Source of the DNA: an uncultured Clostridia bacterium
Lineage (GTDB): Bacteria; Bacillota; Clostridia; Oscillospirales; Oscillospiraceae
Assembly: GCA_945867445.1 (NCBI GenBank)
Contig: CAMBID010000023.1
Location: 1 to 7,939, forward strand
Reading direction: 5' to 3'
Length of the DNA stretch: 7,939 nucleotides
Of the stretch, positions 1-6,883 are shown piece by piece. Every line of letters begins with the position of its first letter. The first letter of the stretch is position 1. Both the position numbers and the translations under genes were made by a program. Under the pieces are notes generated by a model. It searched no databases, had not been told where the DNA came from, and saw nothing but the letters and a program-made list of their open reading frames with translations.

Positions 1-5
1 AAAGA

Positions 6-11
6 GAGGTG
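6..11 (+). promoter_or_regulatory. Ribosome binding site that supports the TTG start of dnaA
   Basis: GAGGTG lies 8 nt before the TTG at 20-22. It is the only good Shine-Dalgarno match at the window's left edge and supports the non-ATG start. Further upstream control is not visible because only 19 nt precede the gene. Confidence 0.6.
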
Positions 12-19
12 TTTCCACT

Positions 20-1342
20 TTGAATTCCATCGCAGACGTATGGAACAGCGTCCTCCAGCAGCTCCGCTCGGAGTTGTCGGAGACCACCATCCGCACCTGG
101 TTTGACGAGATCACCCCCCTGGACCTCCGGGACGGAACGCTCTATCTCTCCTGCCCCAACGACTTCAAGCGGGGCTACATCCAGTCCCTCTTTCTGAAGA
201 ATATTGAGGCCTCCCTGAAGGACATCTTCTCCGCCGACATCCGTGTGAAGCTCCTGGACAAGGAGGGCTGCCGGGCCTTCCTGGGGGGTGAGCCCTCCCG
301 GAACAAGTGCTTCGATCCCAACGACGAGTTCACCTTCGATACCTTCGTGGTGGGCCCCAGCAACAAGCTGGCCTACGCCGCCGCCCAGGCTGTGGCCCAG
401 AACCCCGCCCAGAACTACAACCCCCTTTTTATCTACGGGGATTCGGGACTGGGCAAGACCCACCTGATCTACGCCATCGCCCACGTGATCCGCCAACGGA
501 ACAGTGCCGCCCGGATCGCTTACGTCAAGGGCGACGACCTCACCAACGAACTGGTAGCGGCCATTCAGGCGGGCCCGAGTAAGAGTGCCGAGATGCGGGA
601 GAAGTACCGCCAGGCGGACCTGCTTCTCGTGGACGACGTGCAGTTCATCGCCGGGCGCAAGCAGACCCAGGAGGAGTTCTTCCATACCTTTAATACTCTC
701 TACGAATCCGGCAAGCAGATCGTCCTGACCTCCGACCGCCCTCCCCATGAGATGACTCAGCTGGAGGACCGGCTCATGACCCGCTTTGAGTGGGGCTTGC
801 TCGTGGACGTGTCTCCTCCGGACTTTGAAACGAGAATGGCCATCGTCAAAAACAAGGCTGCCATGATGGGCCTGGAGCTGCCGGACAAGATTGTCTCCTA
901 CATTGCGGAGAACGTCACCGCCAACGTCCGCCAGCTGGAGGGAACCGTAAACAAAATCAAGGCCTACAAGGACCTTCTGGGCTCTACGGCGGACGAGGAG
1001 ACCGTGAACCGGGCGATCCAGGATATGCTCAAGCGCTCCAATGAGTATATCCCCTCCCCCTCTGCCATCATCGACTACATCTGCAAGTACTATAGCCTGG
1101 ACGAATCCGTTCTCCGGGGCCAGCAGCGCAACCGGGACGCAGTTCTGGCCCGGCAGATCGCCATGTATCTCATCCGCTCCATGACCAACCTCTCCCTGGA
1201 CGACATCGGCCGGGAGTTCGGCAACCGGGATCACTCCACCGTCATCCACTCCCTGGACAAGGTGGAGGAACAGATGAAAAAGAGTCCCACCTTCGCTGAG
1301 ACGGTGAAGGAGATCAAGACCAACATCAATTCCCGCCGGTAA
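20..1342 (+). CDS. dnaA: Chromosomal replication initiator protein DnaA
   Basis: DnaA is the AAA+ ATPase that binds 9-mer DnaA boxes and melts the origin. The 440-aa product is full length for the family. The N-terminal domain I (about 1-80, VWNSVLQQLRSELSETTIRTWF) mediates self-association and helicase loading, and is followed by a short linker. The AAA+ core starts near residue 105 (FTFDTFVVGPSNKLAYAAA). It has Walker A GDSGLGKT at 140-147, Walker B LLLVDDVQF with D205/D206, sensor 1 LTSDR near 236-240, an arginine-finger region MTRFEWGL (R255) and sensor 2 NVRQLEG (R304). Domain IV carries the DNA-binding signature RDHSTVIHSLDKV from R403. The start is TTG: there is no in-frame ATG near it, the domain I alignment begins there, and an SD-like GAGGTG at 6-11 sits 8 nt upstream. 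Its promoter lies outside the window. Identity is essentially certain. Confidence 0.98.
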   Translation: MNSIADVWNSVLQQLRSELSETTIRTWFDEITPLDLRDGTLYLSCPNDFKRGYIQSLFLKNIEASLKDIFSADIRVKLLDKEGCRAFLGGEPSRNKCFDPNDEFTFDTFVVGPSNKLAYAAAQAVAQNPAQNYNPLFIYGDSGLGKTHLIYAIAHVIRQRNSAARIAYVKGDDLTNELVAAIQAGPSKSAEMREKYRQADLLLVDDVQFIAGRKQTQEEFFHTFNTLYESGKQIVLTSDRPPHEMTQLEDRLMTRFEWGLLVDVSPPDFETRMAIVKNKAAMMGLELPDKIVSYIAENVTANVRQLEGTVNKIKAYKDLLGSTADEETVNRAIQDMLKRSNEYIPSPSAIIDYICKYYSLDESVLRGQQRNRDAVLARQIAMYLIRSMTNLSLDDIGREFGNRDHSTVIHSLDKVEEQMKKSPTFAETVKEIKTNINSRR

Positions 1343-1370
1343 GCAAGGCGTATCGGCTTCCCTCTTTCCG

Positions 1371-1460
1371 TTGCACGGTTTTCCCACGTTTCCCGTGGAT
1401 TTCCGCGGAAAAACCTGTGGACAGTTTTCTTTTTTTCTTTTTTGTTGAGAAACCGTGCAA
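1371..1460. repeat. 11-bp perfect inverted repeat in the origin region
   Basis: TTGCACGGTTT at 1371-1381 is the exact reverse complement of AAACCGTGCAA at 1450-1460. The 68-nt spacer holds several DnaA-box-like motifs, a 12-bp palindrome TTTCCGCGGAAA (1400-1411) and a T-rich tract. The match is visible directly. Its role, such as a cruciform, a protein-binding pair or a relic of a repeat, is unknown. Confidence 0.7.
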
Positions 1461-1518
1461 TCTTCCCACAGCGGTTTTCAGGGGTCTGTGGAAGCTCCAG
1501 AACGCATTCTTCTGCCCT

Positions 1519-1536
1519 TTTTCCACGTTTTCCACA
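1519..1536 (+). promoter_or_regulatory. Two abutting DnaA boxes
   Basis: TTTTCCACG (1519-1527) and TTTTCCACA (1528-1536) are directly joined 9-mers in the same orientation, matching TTATCCACA at 7/9 and 8/9. Closely spaced boxes next to the unwinding site are what the basal unwinding system of Bacillota origins uses to anchor a DnaA filament. The pair lies 11 nt before the CTA triplet array, which supports that reading. Confidence 0.7.
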
Positions 1537-1547
1537 AAGTTTTCTCC

Positions 1548-1565
1548 CTACTACGTCTATTGCTA
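1548..1565 (+). promoter_or_regulatory. Candidate DnaA-trio array and unwinding site
   Basis: Read in triplets from 1548, the sequence is CTA CTA CGT CTA TTG CTA, followed by AAAAAA. On the complementary strand this reads 3'-GAT GAT GCA GAT AAC GAT-5', close to the DnaA-trio consensus 3'-(G/A)A(T/A)-5'. Four of six triplets are perfect GAT and all are in phase. It begins 11 nt after the abutting DnaA boxes and runs into A/T-rich DNA, the order described for B. subtilis. The assignment is inferred from pattern and position. Confidence 0.6.
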
Positions 1566-1625
1566 AAAAAGTCTTCCTTTTTCTTCTTTGAAAAAGGCAT
1601 CCTTCCATGAAAGGACAATCTCCCA

Positions 1626-2738
1626 ATGATGAACTTTACCTGTGAAAAGGCCCTGCTGCAAAGCGCCGCCACCGTCGCCAGCCGCACTGTGGCCACCAAG
1701 AGCTCCATCCCCGCCCTGGAGGGACTGCTGCTGGAAACGGGAGACGGCCTCACCGTCTCCGGTTATAATATGAATACCGGCATCCGCACCCACCTGGGCG
1801 CCGAGGTGGGAGGAGAGGGACAGCTAGTCCTGAACGCCCGCCTCTTTGGCGACATCATCCGCAGGATGCCGGATGACGTCATCTCCTTCACCTCCGACGG
1901 CAAGGGAACCGTACATCTGAGCTGTGGGGACGCTTCCTTCGATATCCCCTGTCTCAGCGCGGAGGATTACCCCGACCTCCCGGAGGTCGAGGACGAGAAC
2001 TTTGTGGTCCTGCAGCAGAAGGTTCTTCGGGAGATGATCGAGGAGTGCGCCTTTGCCGTCTCTACCAACGAGGCTCGTCCGGTCCATACCGGCGCTCTCT
2101 TTGAGATCGGCGGCGGCCGCCTCACCATGGTGGCGGTGGATGGATTCCGTCTCGCCGTCCGGCGGGAGGGGATCGAGAAGGGCAGCGGCGAGTTCTCCTT
2201 CGTGGTCCCCGGCAGCGCCCTCAACGAGATGAAGAGCATCTGCGGCGACACGGAGGATCCCGTCACCGTCATGCTGGGCCGGCGGCACATTCTCTTTGAA
2301 GTGGGCGACACCCAGCTCATCTGCCGCCGCCTGGAGGGGGAGTTTCTGGACTACCGCAACGCCATCCCCCGGAAGAACCCCATTATCGTCACCGTCGAGA
2401 CGAAGGCCCTTATCAACTCCATTGACCGGGTCAGCGTGGTGATCTCGGATAAACTGAAGAGTCCCGTCCGCTGCCGCTTTGAATTGGACCGGGTGCAGCT
2501 CTCCGCCCGCACCGGAAACGGCGAAGCCAAGGACGTCTGTCCCATCACAGGCGACGGCCAGGACCTGGAGATCGGCTTCAATAACCGCTACCTGATGGAC
2601 GCACTCCGTTACGCCCCCGCCGACACGGTCTCCGTCGAGCTCAATACCGGGGTCTCCCCCGCTGTCATCGTGCCCACCGACGGCTCCGACAAGTTCCTCT
2701 ACATGGTTCTTCCGGTGCGGCTGAAGAGCGCGGAGTGA
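1626..2738 (+). CDS. dnaN: DNA polymerase III beta sliding clamp
   Basis: DnaN forms the ring-shaped dimer that tethers the replicative polymerase to DNA and recruits other repair and replication proteins. The 370-aa product has the usual clamp length and three repeated domains. Family features include the N-terminal segment FTCEKALLQSAATVASRTV with the SSIPALEGLLLE stretch, VDGFRLAV in the middle domain (the loop forming the client-peptide pocket) and the C-terminal FLYMVLPVRL that completes that pocket. There are two consecutive ATG codons; the first at 1626 is preferred because AAAGGA at 1610-1615 lies 10 nt upstream. It is likely the first gene of a dnaN-yaaA-recF operon. Nothing looks broken or unusual. 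Confidence 0.97.
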   Translation: MMNFTCEKALLQSAATVASRTVATKSSIPALEGLLLETGDGLTVSGYNMNTGIRTHLGAEVGGEGQLVLNARLFGDIIRRMPDDVISFTSDGKGTVHLSCGDASFDIPCLSAEDYPDLPEVEDENFVVLQQKVLREMIEECAFAVSTNEARPVHTGALFEIGGGRLTMVAVDGFRLAVRREGIEKGSGEFSFVVPGSALNEMKSICGDTEDPVTVMLGRRHILFEVGDTQLICRRLEGEFLDYRNAIPRKNPIIVTVETKALINSIDRVSVVISDKLKSPVRCRFELDRVQLSARTGNGEAKDVCPITGDGQDLEIGFNNRYLMDALRYAPADTVSVELNTGVSPAVIVPTDGSDKFLYMVLPVRLKSAE

Positions 2739-2767
2739 TCCTCTATTCTCAATTTCGGGAGAACGCC

Positions 2768-2983
2768 ATGAAAACCATCACCATTACCACTGAATTCATC
2801 AAGCTCCAGGATCTTTTGAAGCTGGCCGGGGCCGTGGAGACCGGCGGCGAGGCCAAGGAGCGCATCCAGGCAGGGGAGGCCTCCGTCAACGGCGCGCCCT
2901 GCCCCCAGCGGGGGAAAAAGCTTCGCCCCGGCGACGTGGTGTCCTTCGGCGGACAGGAATACGCGCTGCAGTATGCGGATTGA
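2768..2983 (+). CDS. yaaA: S4-domain RNA-binding protein YaaA (RlbA-like)
   Basis: This 71-aa protein is almost entirely an S4 RNA-binding fold, with the signature LQDLLKLAGAVETGGEAKERI followed by GEASVNGAPCPQRGKKLRPGD. It matches the YaaA family that lies between dnaN and recF in many Bacillota; the B. subtilis member has been linked to ribosome assembly. The frame also opens upstream at a GTG (2735) overlapping the end of dnaN. The ATG at 2768 is preferred because GGGAGA at 2757-2762 lies just ahead of it and because family members begin about there. The stop overlaps recF by 11 nt, suggesting translational coupling. Family assignment is firm; the exact role in this organism is inferred. 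Confidence 0.92.
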   Translation: MKTITITTEFIKLQDLLKLAGAVETGGEAKERIQAGEASVNGAPCPQRGKKLRPGDVVSFGGQEYALQYAD

Positions 2984-4073
2984 CGCTCTGACCCTGGACT
3001 TCTTCCGGAACTATCTCCACCTGGAGACGGACTTCCACCCGGAGGTCAACGTCATCTGCGGAGACAACGCCCAGGGGAAGACCAACCTCCTGGAGGCCGT
3101 GGCTTACCTCTCCGGTGTCAGTCATCGGGCACGGTATGACCGGGAGCTGATCCGGTTCGGGGTGGATCATGCCTTTTTGAAGGGAAGGATCTCCTCCCAT
3201 GACCGGGATTACCTGCTGGAAGCGGAGCTCCACCGGGGCGCCCGCCGGAAGCTGAAGAGCAACGGCGTACCGCTGAGAAACGGCGCCGAGCTCTCGGGCC
3301 TGTTTCAGAGCGTCCTCTTCTGCCCGGAGGACCTATACCTTATCCGGGAAGGGGCCGCGGAGCGCCGCCGCTTCCTGGATGAGTGCGTCTGCCAGCTCCG
3401 TCCCCGCTATGCCCAGGCCCTGGCGGAGTATAAGCGGCTGCATGAGCACAAAACCCGGATACTGCGGGACAGTGAGGAGAAGCCCTCTCTTCTGGAGACC
3501 CTGGACGAGTTTTCCCTGGGTATGGCCAAGGCCGGGGCGGTGCTGATCCACTACCGGGCCCACTTCGTGAAAAAGCTCCGGGAGACCGCCCCTGCCATCC
3601 ACGGAGACTTCTCCGGCGGCCGGGAGCAGCTGGATCTACAATATGAGACTGTCTCCTCCGTCCGGGACCCCCTGGGCCCCGTGAAGGAGATTTTTGCCTG
3701 GCTGCTGGAACACCAGGAGCAGCACCGCCAGGCGGAGATCGCCTCCCGCCAGTGCCTCACCGGCCCCCATAAGGATGACCTTTTGGTACAGATCGACGGC
3801 AGCCACGCCAGGACCTACGCCTCCCAGGGGCAGACCCGCACCGCGGCCCTCTCCCTGAAGCTGGCCGCCCGGGAGATCTTCTTCCGGGACACCGGGGAAT
3901 ACCCGGTGCTGCTGCTGGACGATGTCCTCAGCGAGCTGGACCCGAAGCGGCAGGAATTTGTCCTGAACCGGATTGCCGGCGGGCAGGTCTTCATCACCTG
4001 CTGCGAGGACGACCGCCTGGAGCGGATGCTCCGGGGCAAGGTGCTGCGCATCCGGGACGGGCGGCTGATCTGA
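2973..4073 (+). CDS. recF: DNA replication and repair protein RecF
   Basis: RecF is an SMC-like ABC ATPase that, with RecO and RecR, helps load RecA at single-strand gaps and stalled forks. The 366-aa product is full length. It begins MRIDALTLDFFRNY, the typical family opening. It carries Walker A GDNAQGKT at 30-37, the ABC signature region YASQGQTRTAAL near 282-292 and Walker B YPVLLLDDVLSELD at 310-323. The ATG lies inside the end of yaaA. The nearest SD-like match, AGGA at 2955-2958, is about 14 nt upstream, so translation may depend on coupling to yaaA. No truncation or frameshift is seen. Confidence 0.97.
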   Translation: MRIDALTLDFFRNYLHLETDFHPEVNVICGDNAQGKTNLLEAVAYLSGVSHRARYDRELIRFGVDHAFLKGRISSHDRDYLLEAELHRGARRKLKSNGVPLRNGAELSGLFQSVLFCPEDLYLIREGAAERRRFLDECVCQLRPRYAQALAEYKRLHEHKTRILRDSEEKPSLLETLDEFSLGMAKAGAVLIHYRAHFVKKLRETAPAIHGDFSGGREQLDLQYETVSSVRDPLGPVKEIFAWLLEHQEQHRQAEIASRQCLTGPHKDDLLVQIDGSHARTYASQGQTRTAALSLKLAAREIFFRDTGEYPVLLLDDVLSELDPKRQEFVLNRIAGGQVFITCCEDDRLERMLRGKVLRIRDGRLI

Positions 4074-4229
4074 TCCGGGAGACTGCTCCTTCGCAGAGCG
4101 CGGCGCTGCCGCCTCCGGCAAAACGAGGCAGGCCTGTGAGGCCGTTCTCCGCCCTCTGCGCCCCTGAAGATCCGGGAGCATCCGTTCCTGATTCATTCTT
4201 TTCCCCCGGCCCACAGAAAGGAGCAGCCC
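4074..4229. other. recF-remB intergenic gap with weak hairpins only
   Basis: This 156-nt GC-rich gap has no supportable gene. It contains short stems: GGAG/CTCC (4078-4089), GCCG/CGGC (4108-4119) and GGCCT-GTG-AGGCC (4131-4143). CGCAGAG (4092-4098) could also pair with CTCTGCG (4154-4160). None is followed by a T run, so no intrinsic terminator is called. A 10-bp direct repeat GATCCGGGAG occurs at 4072-4081 and 4169-4178 and may be chance. No convincing promoter was found. The gap breaks the compact dnaN-yaaA-recF block from the downstream genes. Confidence 0.45.
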
Positions 4230-4490
4230 ATGTACCTCCATATCGGCGGCAATGAGATCCTGCCGGAGAAGCGGATCATCGGCATCTTTGACCTGGATCA
4301 GTGCACCTGCAGCCGCCGGGGGAAGGACTACCTGCGCCTGGCCTCCGGGGAGGGCGCGGTGCTGGATGTCTCCGGCGACATCCCCCGGAGCTTTGTGGTA
4401 GCGGACCATCCCTACCACCGGCAGATCGTATACCTTTCCCAGCTGAGCCCCGCGGCGCTGCAGCGCCGGGCCGAGCGGGGAGAACTTTAA
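4230..4490 (+). CDS. remB: RemB-like regulator (DUF370 / RemA family)
   Basis: The 86-aa product starts MYLHIGGNEILPEKRIIGIFDLD and has IPRSFVVAD followed by IVYLSQLSPAALQRRAE, the pattern of B. subtilis RemB (YaaB). That gene sits at exactly this place between recF and gyrB. In B. subtilis, RemA and RemB are needed for expression of biofilm-matrix genes, and RemA-family proteins are small DNA-binding regulators. The start is secure: AAAGGAG at 4217-4223 lies 6 nt before the ATG. The residues after about 30 (CTCSRRGKDYLRLASGEGAVLDVSG) are the less conserved middle. Family assignment is strong from sequence plus position; its targets here are unknown. Confidence 0.88.
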   Translation: MYLHIGGNEILPEKRIIGIFDLDQCTCSRRGKDYLRLASGEGAVLDVSGDIPRSFVVADHPYHRQIVYLSQLSPAALQRRAERGEL

Positions 4491-4510
4491 GAAAGAAAGA
4501 GAGAACGACC

Positions 4511-4834
4511 ATGGATCTTTTCACCCCTTACGCCATTGACGACCTGATGCACTTTACCCGCATGGGTTCCCCGGCCAACATCGTGCTGCCCCTGCTGATG
4601 CTGGCGTCCTTTGCCGGACAGATCTTCTTCATGCTGCGGGGCGGCAAAAGCAGCCGCATCGTGCTGATCAAATTCGCCTTCCTGGTGCTGATCCTCAGCG
4701 AGGTGGGGCGGAGCATTGACGGCGGCGGAGCCTTCCTGGTGGGCATCTACGCCGCCGTGGCCGTGCTGATGGGCTCCATGACCGGCTGGGTCGTGGGCAG
4801 CCTCATCGAGGGCGGACGCAAGAGAAGAAAGTAA
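4511..4834 (+). CDS. Small three-helix membrane protein of unknown function
   Basis: This 107-aa protein has three clear hydrophobic segments: about 22-42 (ANIVLPLLMLASFAGQIFF), 49-65 (RIVLIKFAFLVLILSEV) and 74-99 (AFLVGIYAAVAVLMGSMTGW onward). It ends in a basic tail, RKRRK, which suggests a cytoplasmic C-terminus. There is no obvious signal-peptide cleavage site, and I do not recognise a family or catalytic motif. The frame stays open far upstream through remB, but the ATG at 4511 is preferred: hydrophobic coding character begins just after it and it lies 20 nt beyond the remB stop. The upstream sequence is purine-rich (AAAGAGAG, about 4498-4505) without a strong SD, so coupling to remB is possible. 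This gene is not part of the usual B. subtilis order and appears to be an insertion between remB and gyrB. Confidence 0.75.
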   Translation: MDLFTPYAIDDLMHFTRMGSPANIVLPLLMLASFAGQIFFMLRGGKSSRIVLIKFAFLVLILSEVGRSIDGGGAFLVGIYAAVAVLMGSMTGWVVGSLIEGGRKRRK

Positions 4835-4835
4835 C

Positions 4836-4871
4836 CGCCGCAAGGCGTTTTCCGGGGCGTTTCACAGCCCC
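4836..4871 (+). other. Small hairpins ahead of gyrB
   Basis: Just after the membrane-protein stop, CGCC-GCAA-GGCG (4836-4847) forms a 4-bp stem with a GNRA-type loop followed by TTTT. Then GGGGC (4854-4858) can pair with GCCCC (4867-4871). Both stems are short, so this is at best a weak terminator or attenuator ahead of the gyrB ribosome binding site. Confidence 0.25.
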
Positions 4872-4897
4872 ATTTCCCCAATGAAAGGAGAACCCCC

Positions 4898-6847
4898 ATG
4901 ACTGAAGCAGAATTCCGCAATCCCACGGCGGTGGACTCCGCCAACGAGTATGACGCCTCCGAGATCCAGGTGCTGGAAGGACTGGAAGCCGTCCGCAAGC
5001 GCCCGGGCATGTATATCGGTTCCACGTCCTCCTCGGGCCTCCATCACCTGGTTTATGAGATCGTGGACAACTCCATTGACGAGGCGCTGGCGGGCTACTG
5101 CACGGAGATCGACGTCACCATCAACCCCGGGGACACCATCACCGTGACGGACAATGGCCGCGGCATCCCCGTGGACATCCAGGCCCAGACGGGAAGGCCC
5201 GCCCTGGAGGTGGTCTATACCGTTCTCCATGCCGGCGGAAAGTTCGGCGGCGGGGGCTACAAGGTCTCCGGCGGCCTCCACGGCGTGGGCGCGTCTGTTG
5301 TCAACGCCCTCAGTGAGTGGCTGACGGTCCAGGTCCACCGGGATGGCAGCATTTATGAGATGAAGTTCTCCCGTGGCCATGTGACGGAGGAAATGACCGT
5401 TGTAGGCACCACGGACCACACCGGCACCACCGTCACCTTCAAGCCGGACCCGGAGATGTTCGAGGACACCGTTTATAACTACGACACTCTCCACACCCGT
5501 ATGCGGGAGGAGGCCTTCCTGAACGCGGGTCTGCGCATCCGCACCGTGGACAAACGCCCCGGCCAGGAGCAGGAAGACAACATGTGCTACGAGGGCGGCA
5601 TCCGGGAATTCGTCACCTGGCTCAACAAGAGCAAGGACGCCCTGCACCCAGACGTCATCTACATGGCCGGTCAGAAGGACGACTCTGTGGCGGAGGTGGC
5701 CTTGCAATATAACGACGGCTATAACGAGACCATTTTGTCCTTCGCCAACAACGTCCACACCCCCGAGGGCGGCATGCATGAGGAGGGCTTCAAGCGGGCC
5801 CTCACCACGGTGCTCAACGCCTACGGCCGCAAAGTCAAGATGCTCAAGGACGAGGAGAAGATCTCCGGCGAGGACTGCCGGGAGGGTCTCACCTGCGTCA
5901 TCTCCGTGAAGCTGACGGACGCCCAGTTTGAGGGCCAGACCAAGGCCAAGCTCGGCAACAGCGAGATCAGAACTCTCGTCAACAACCTGGTCTCCGATAA
6001 GCTGGAGACCTTCCTGGAGGAGAACCCCCAGGTGGGGCGGATGATCCTGGACAAGGCCCTGATGGCCTCCCGGGCCCGGGAGGCCGCCAAGAAGGCCCGG
6101 GAGTCCATCCGGCGCAAGAGCGCTCTCGGCGGCGCGGCCATGCCGGACAAGCTCCGGGACTGCAACGAGAATAACCCGGAGCTCACCGAGATCTATATCG
6201 TCGAGGGCGACTCCGCAGGCGGCTCGGCCACCCAGGGCCGGGACTCCCGCTTCCAGGCCATCCTTCCCCTCTGGGGCAAGATGCTGAACGTGGAGAAGGT
6301 CCGCTCCGACAAGGTTTACGGCAACGACAAGCTCCAGCCCGTCATCACGGCTCTGGGCGCTGGCATCGGGGAGGAGTTCGACCCCGCGAAGCTCCGCTAC
6401 CACAAGGTCATCATCATGGCGGATGCGGACGTGGACGGCTCCCACATCCGGACGCTGCTGCTGACCTTCTTCTTCCGCTTCATGCGCCCCCTCATCGAGC
6501 GGGGCTACGTCTACTCCGCCGTGCCGCCCCTCTATAAGCTGACCCGGGGCAAGACCACAAGAGTGGCTTTCTCCGATGAGGAGCGGGACGCGGTCAGCGC
6601 CGAGATGCGGGGCGGCAACCCCAATGTGAAGATCGACATCTCCCGCTTCAAGGGCCTCGGCGAGATGAACCCCCATGAGCTTTGGGAGACCACCATGGAC
6701 CCGGAGAAGCGGACGCTGCGCCGCATCACGCTGGACGACGCCGTGGCCGCCGACGAGACCTTCACCATCCTCATGGGCGAGAAGGTGGAGCCCCGGAAGG
6801 AGTTCATCGAGCGCAACGCCCAGTACGCCGTGAATCTGGACTACTGA
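4898..6847 (+). CDS. gyrB: DNA gyrase subunit B
   Basis: GyrB supplies the ATPase of gyrase, which introduces negative supercoils and relieves positive supercoils ahead of replication forks. The 649-aa length is typical for Gram-positive GyrB without the E. coli C-terminal insert. The GHKL ATPase shows [11 protein letters not shown] (E54, N58), [10 protein letters not shown] and [16 protein letters not shown]148 matches E. coli R136, a novobiocin-contact residue. The TOPRIM domain has [15 protein letters not shown] (E436, D438), [15 protein letters not shown] (D509, D511, D513) and the C-terminal [21 protein letters not shown] strong AAAGGAG at 4884-4890 lies 7 nt before the ATG. An oddity is Trp459 in PLWGKMLN, where E. 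coli has Lys447 and other GyrBs usually have Arg or Lys. Confidence 0.98.
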   Translation: MTEAEFRNPTAVDSANEYDASEIQVLEGLEAVRKRPGMYIGSTSSSGLHHLVYEIVDNSIDEALAGYCTEIDVTINPGDTITVTDNGRGIPVDIQAQTGRPALEVVYTVLHAGGKFGGGGYKVSGGLHGVGASVVNALSEWLTVQVHRDGSIYEMKFSRGHVTEEMTVVGTTDHTGTTVTFKPDPEMFEDTVYNYDTLHTRMREEAFLNAGLRIRTVDKRPGQEQEDNMCYEGGIREFVTWLNKSKDALHPDVIYMAGQKDDSVAEVALQYNDGYNETILSFANNVHTPEGGMHEEGFKRALTTVLNAYGRKVKMLKDEEKISGEDCREGLTCVISVKLTDAQFEGQTKAKLGNSEIRTLVNNLVSDKLETFLEENPQVGRMILDKALMASRAREAAKKARESIRRKSALGGAAMPDKLRDCNENNPELTEIYIVEGDSAGGSATQGRDSRFQAILPLWGKMLNVEKVRSDKVYGNDKLQPVITALGAGIGEEFDPAKLRYHKVIIMADADVDGSHIRTLLLTFFFRFMRPLIERGYVYSAVPPLYKLTRGKTTRVAFSDEERDAVSAEMRGGNPNVKIDISRFKGLGEMNPHELWETTMDPEKRTLRRITLDDAVAADETFTILMGEKVEPRKEFIERNAQYAVNLDY

Positions 6848-6852
6848 TCCCC

Positions 6853-6883
6853 GAATCCGCCCCCGGAAGGACAAAACGGATTC
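6853..6883 (+). other. Short hairpin right after the gyrB stop
   Basis: GAATCCG (6853-6859) is the perfect reverse complement of CGGATTC (6877-6883), with a 17-nt loop. It begins 5 nt after the gyrB stop. No T run follows, so it is not a standard intrinsic terminator. The right arm overlaps the left end of the repeat pair at 6876-7025, so this hairpin would compete with the pairing of that element's two ends. Confidence 0.4.

Larger units (their letters stand above)
1371..1597. other. Putative replication origin (oriC) between dnaA and dnaN
   Basis: This non-coding stretch between dnaA and dnaN has the hallmarks of a Bacillota origin. Seven motifs related to the DnaA box TTATCCACA occur within about 160 bp: 1380-1388 (+), 1394-1402 (-), 1416-1424 (-), 1462-1470 (+), 1487-1495 (-), 1519-1527 (+) and 1528-1536 (+). 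Only the last is a close match (TTTTCCACA, 8/9); two match 7/9 and the rest are weaker. T-rich runs at 1425-1446 and A/T-rich DNA at 1560-1597 are candidate unwinding elements in an otherwise GC-rich window. The dnaA-dnaN position matches the unwinding part of the B. subtilis origin. Whether a second box cluster lies upstream of dnaA, as in B. subtilis, cannot be seen. No convincing dnaN promoter or dnaA terminator was found in this gap. Confidence 0.8.

Noticed and set aside
1445..1473. dnaN promoter with TTGAGA as a -35 element
   Set aside because: At the right spacing there is only a GC-containing ACAGCG, not a credible -10. Other TATTGC/TAAAAA choices lack a matching -35.
2735..2767. GTG start for yaaA overlapping the dnaN stop
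   Set aside because: It would add 11 residues not seen at the start of YaaA proteins and has no better SD. The ATG at 2768 has GGGAGA just upstream.
4072..4178. Direct repeat GATCCGGGAG at 4072-4081 and 4169-4178 as an attachment site or duplication
   Set aside because: It is only 10 bp, CCGGGA-type words are common in this GC-rich sequence, and there is no mobile gene between the copies.
3636..4418. 260-codon minus-strand frame across the recF end and the recF-remB gap
   Set aside because: It overlaps the certain recF and remB genes, has low-complexity composition typical of antisense frames and shows no recognisable domain.
4301..4510. Longer version of the membrane protein starting inside remB
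   Set aside because: The added 70 residues are Pro/Gly/Arg-rich out-of-frame translation of remB. Plausible protein character starts only at the ATG at 4511.
4836..4851. Intrinsic terminator before gyrB
   Set aside because: The stem is only 4 bp and the T run only 4 nt, so it is kept as a weak hairpin rather than called a terminator.
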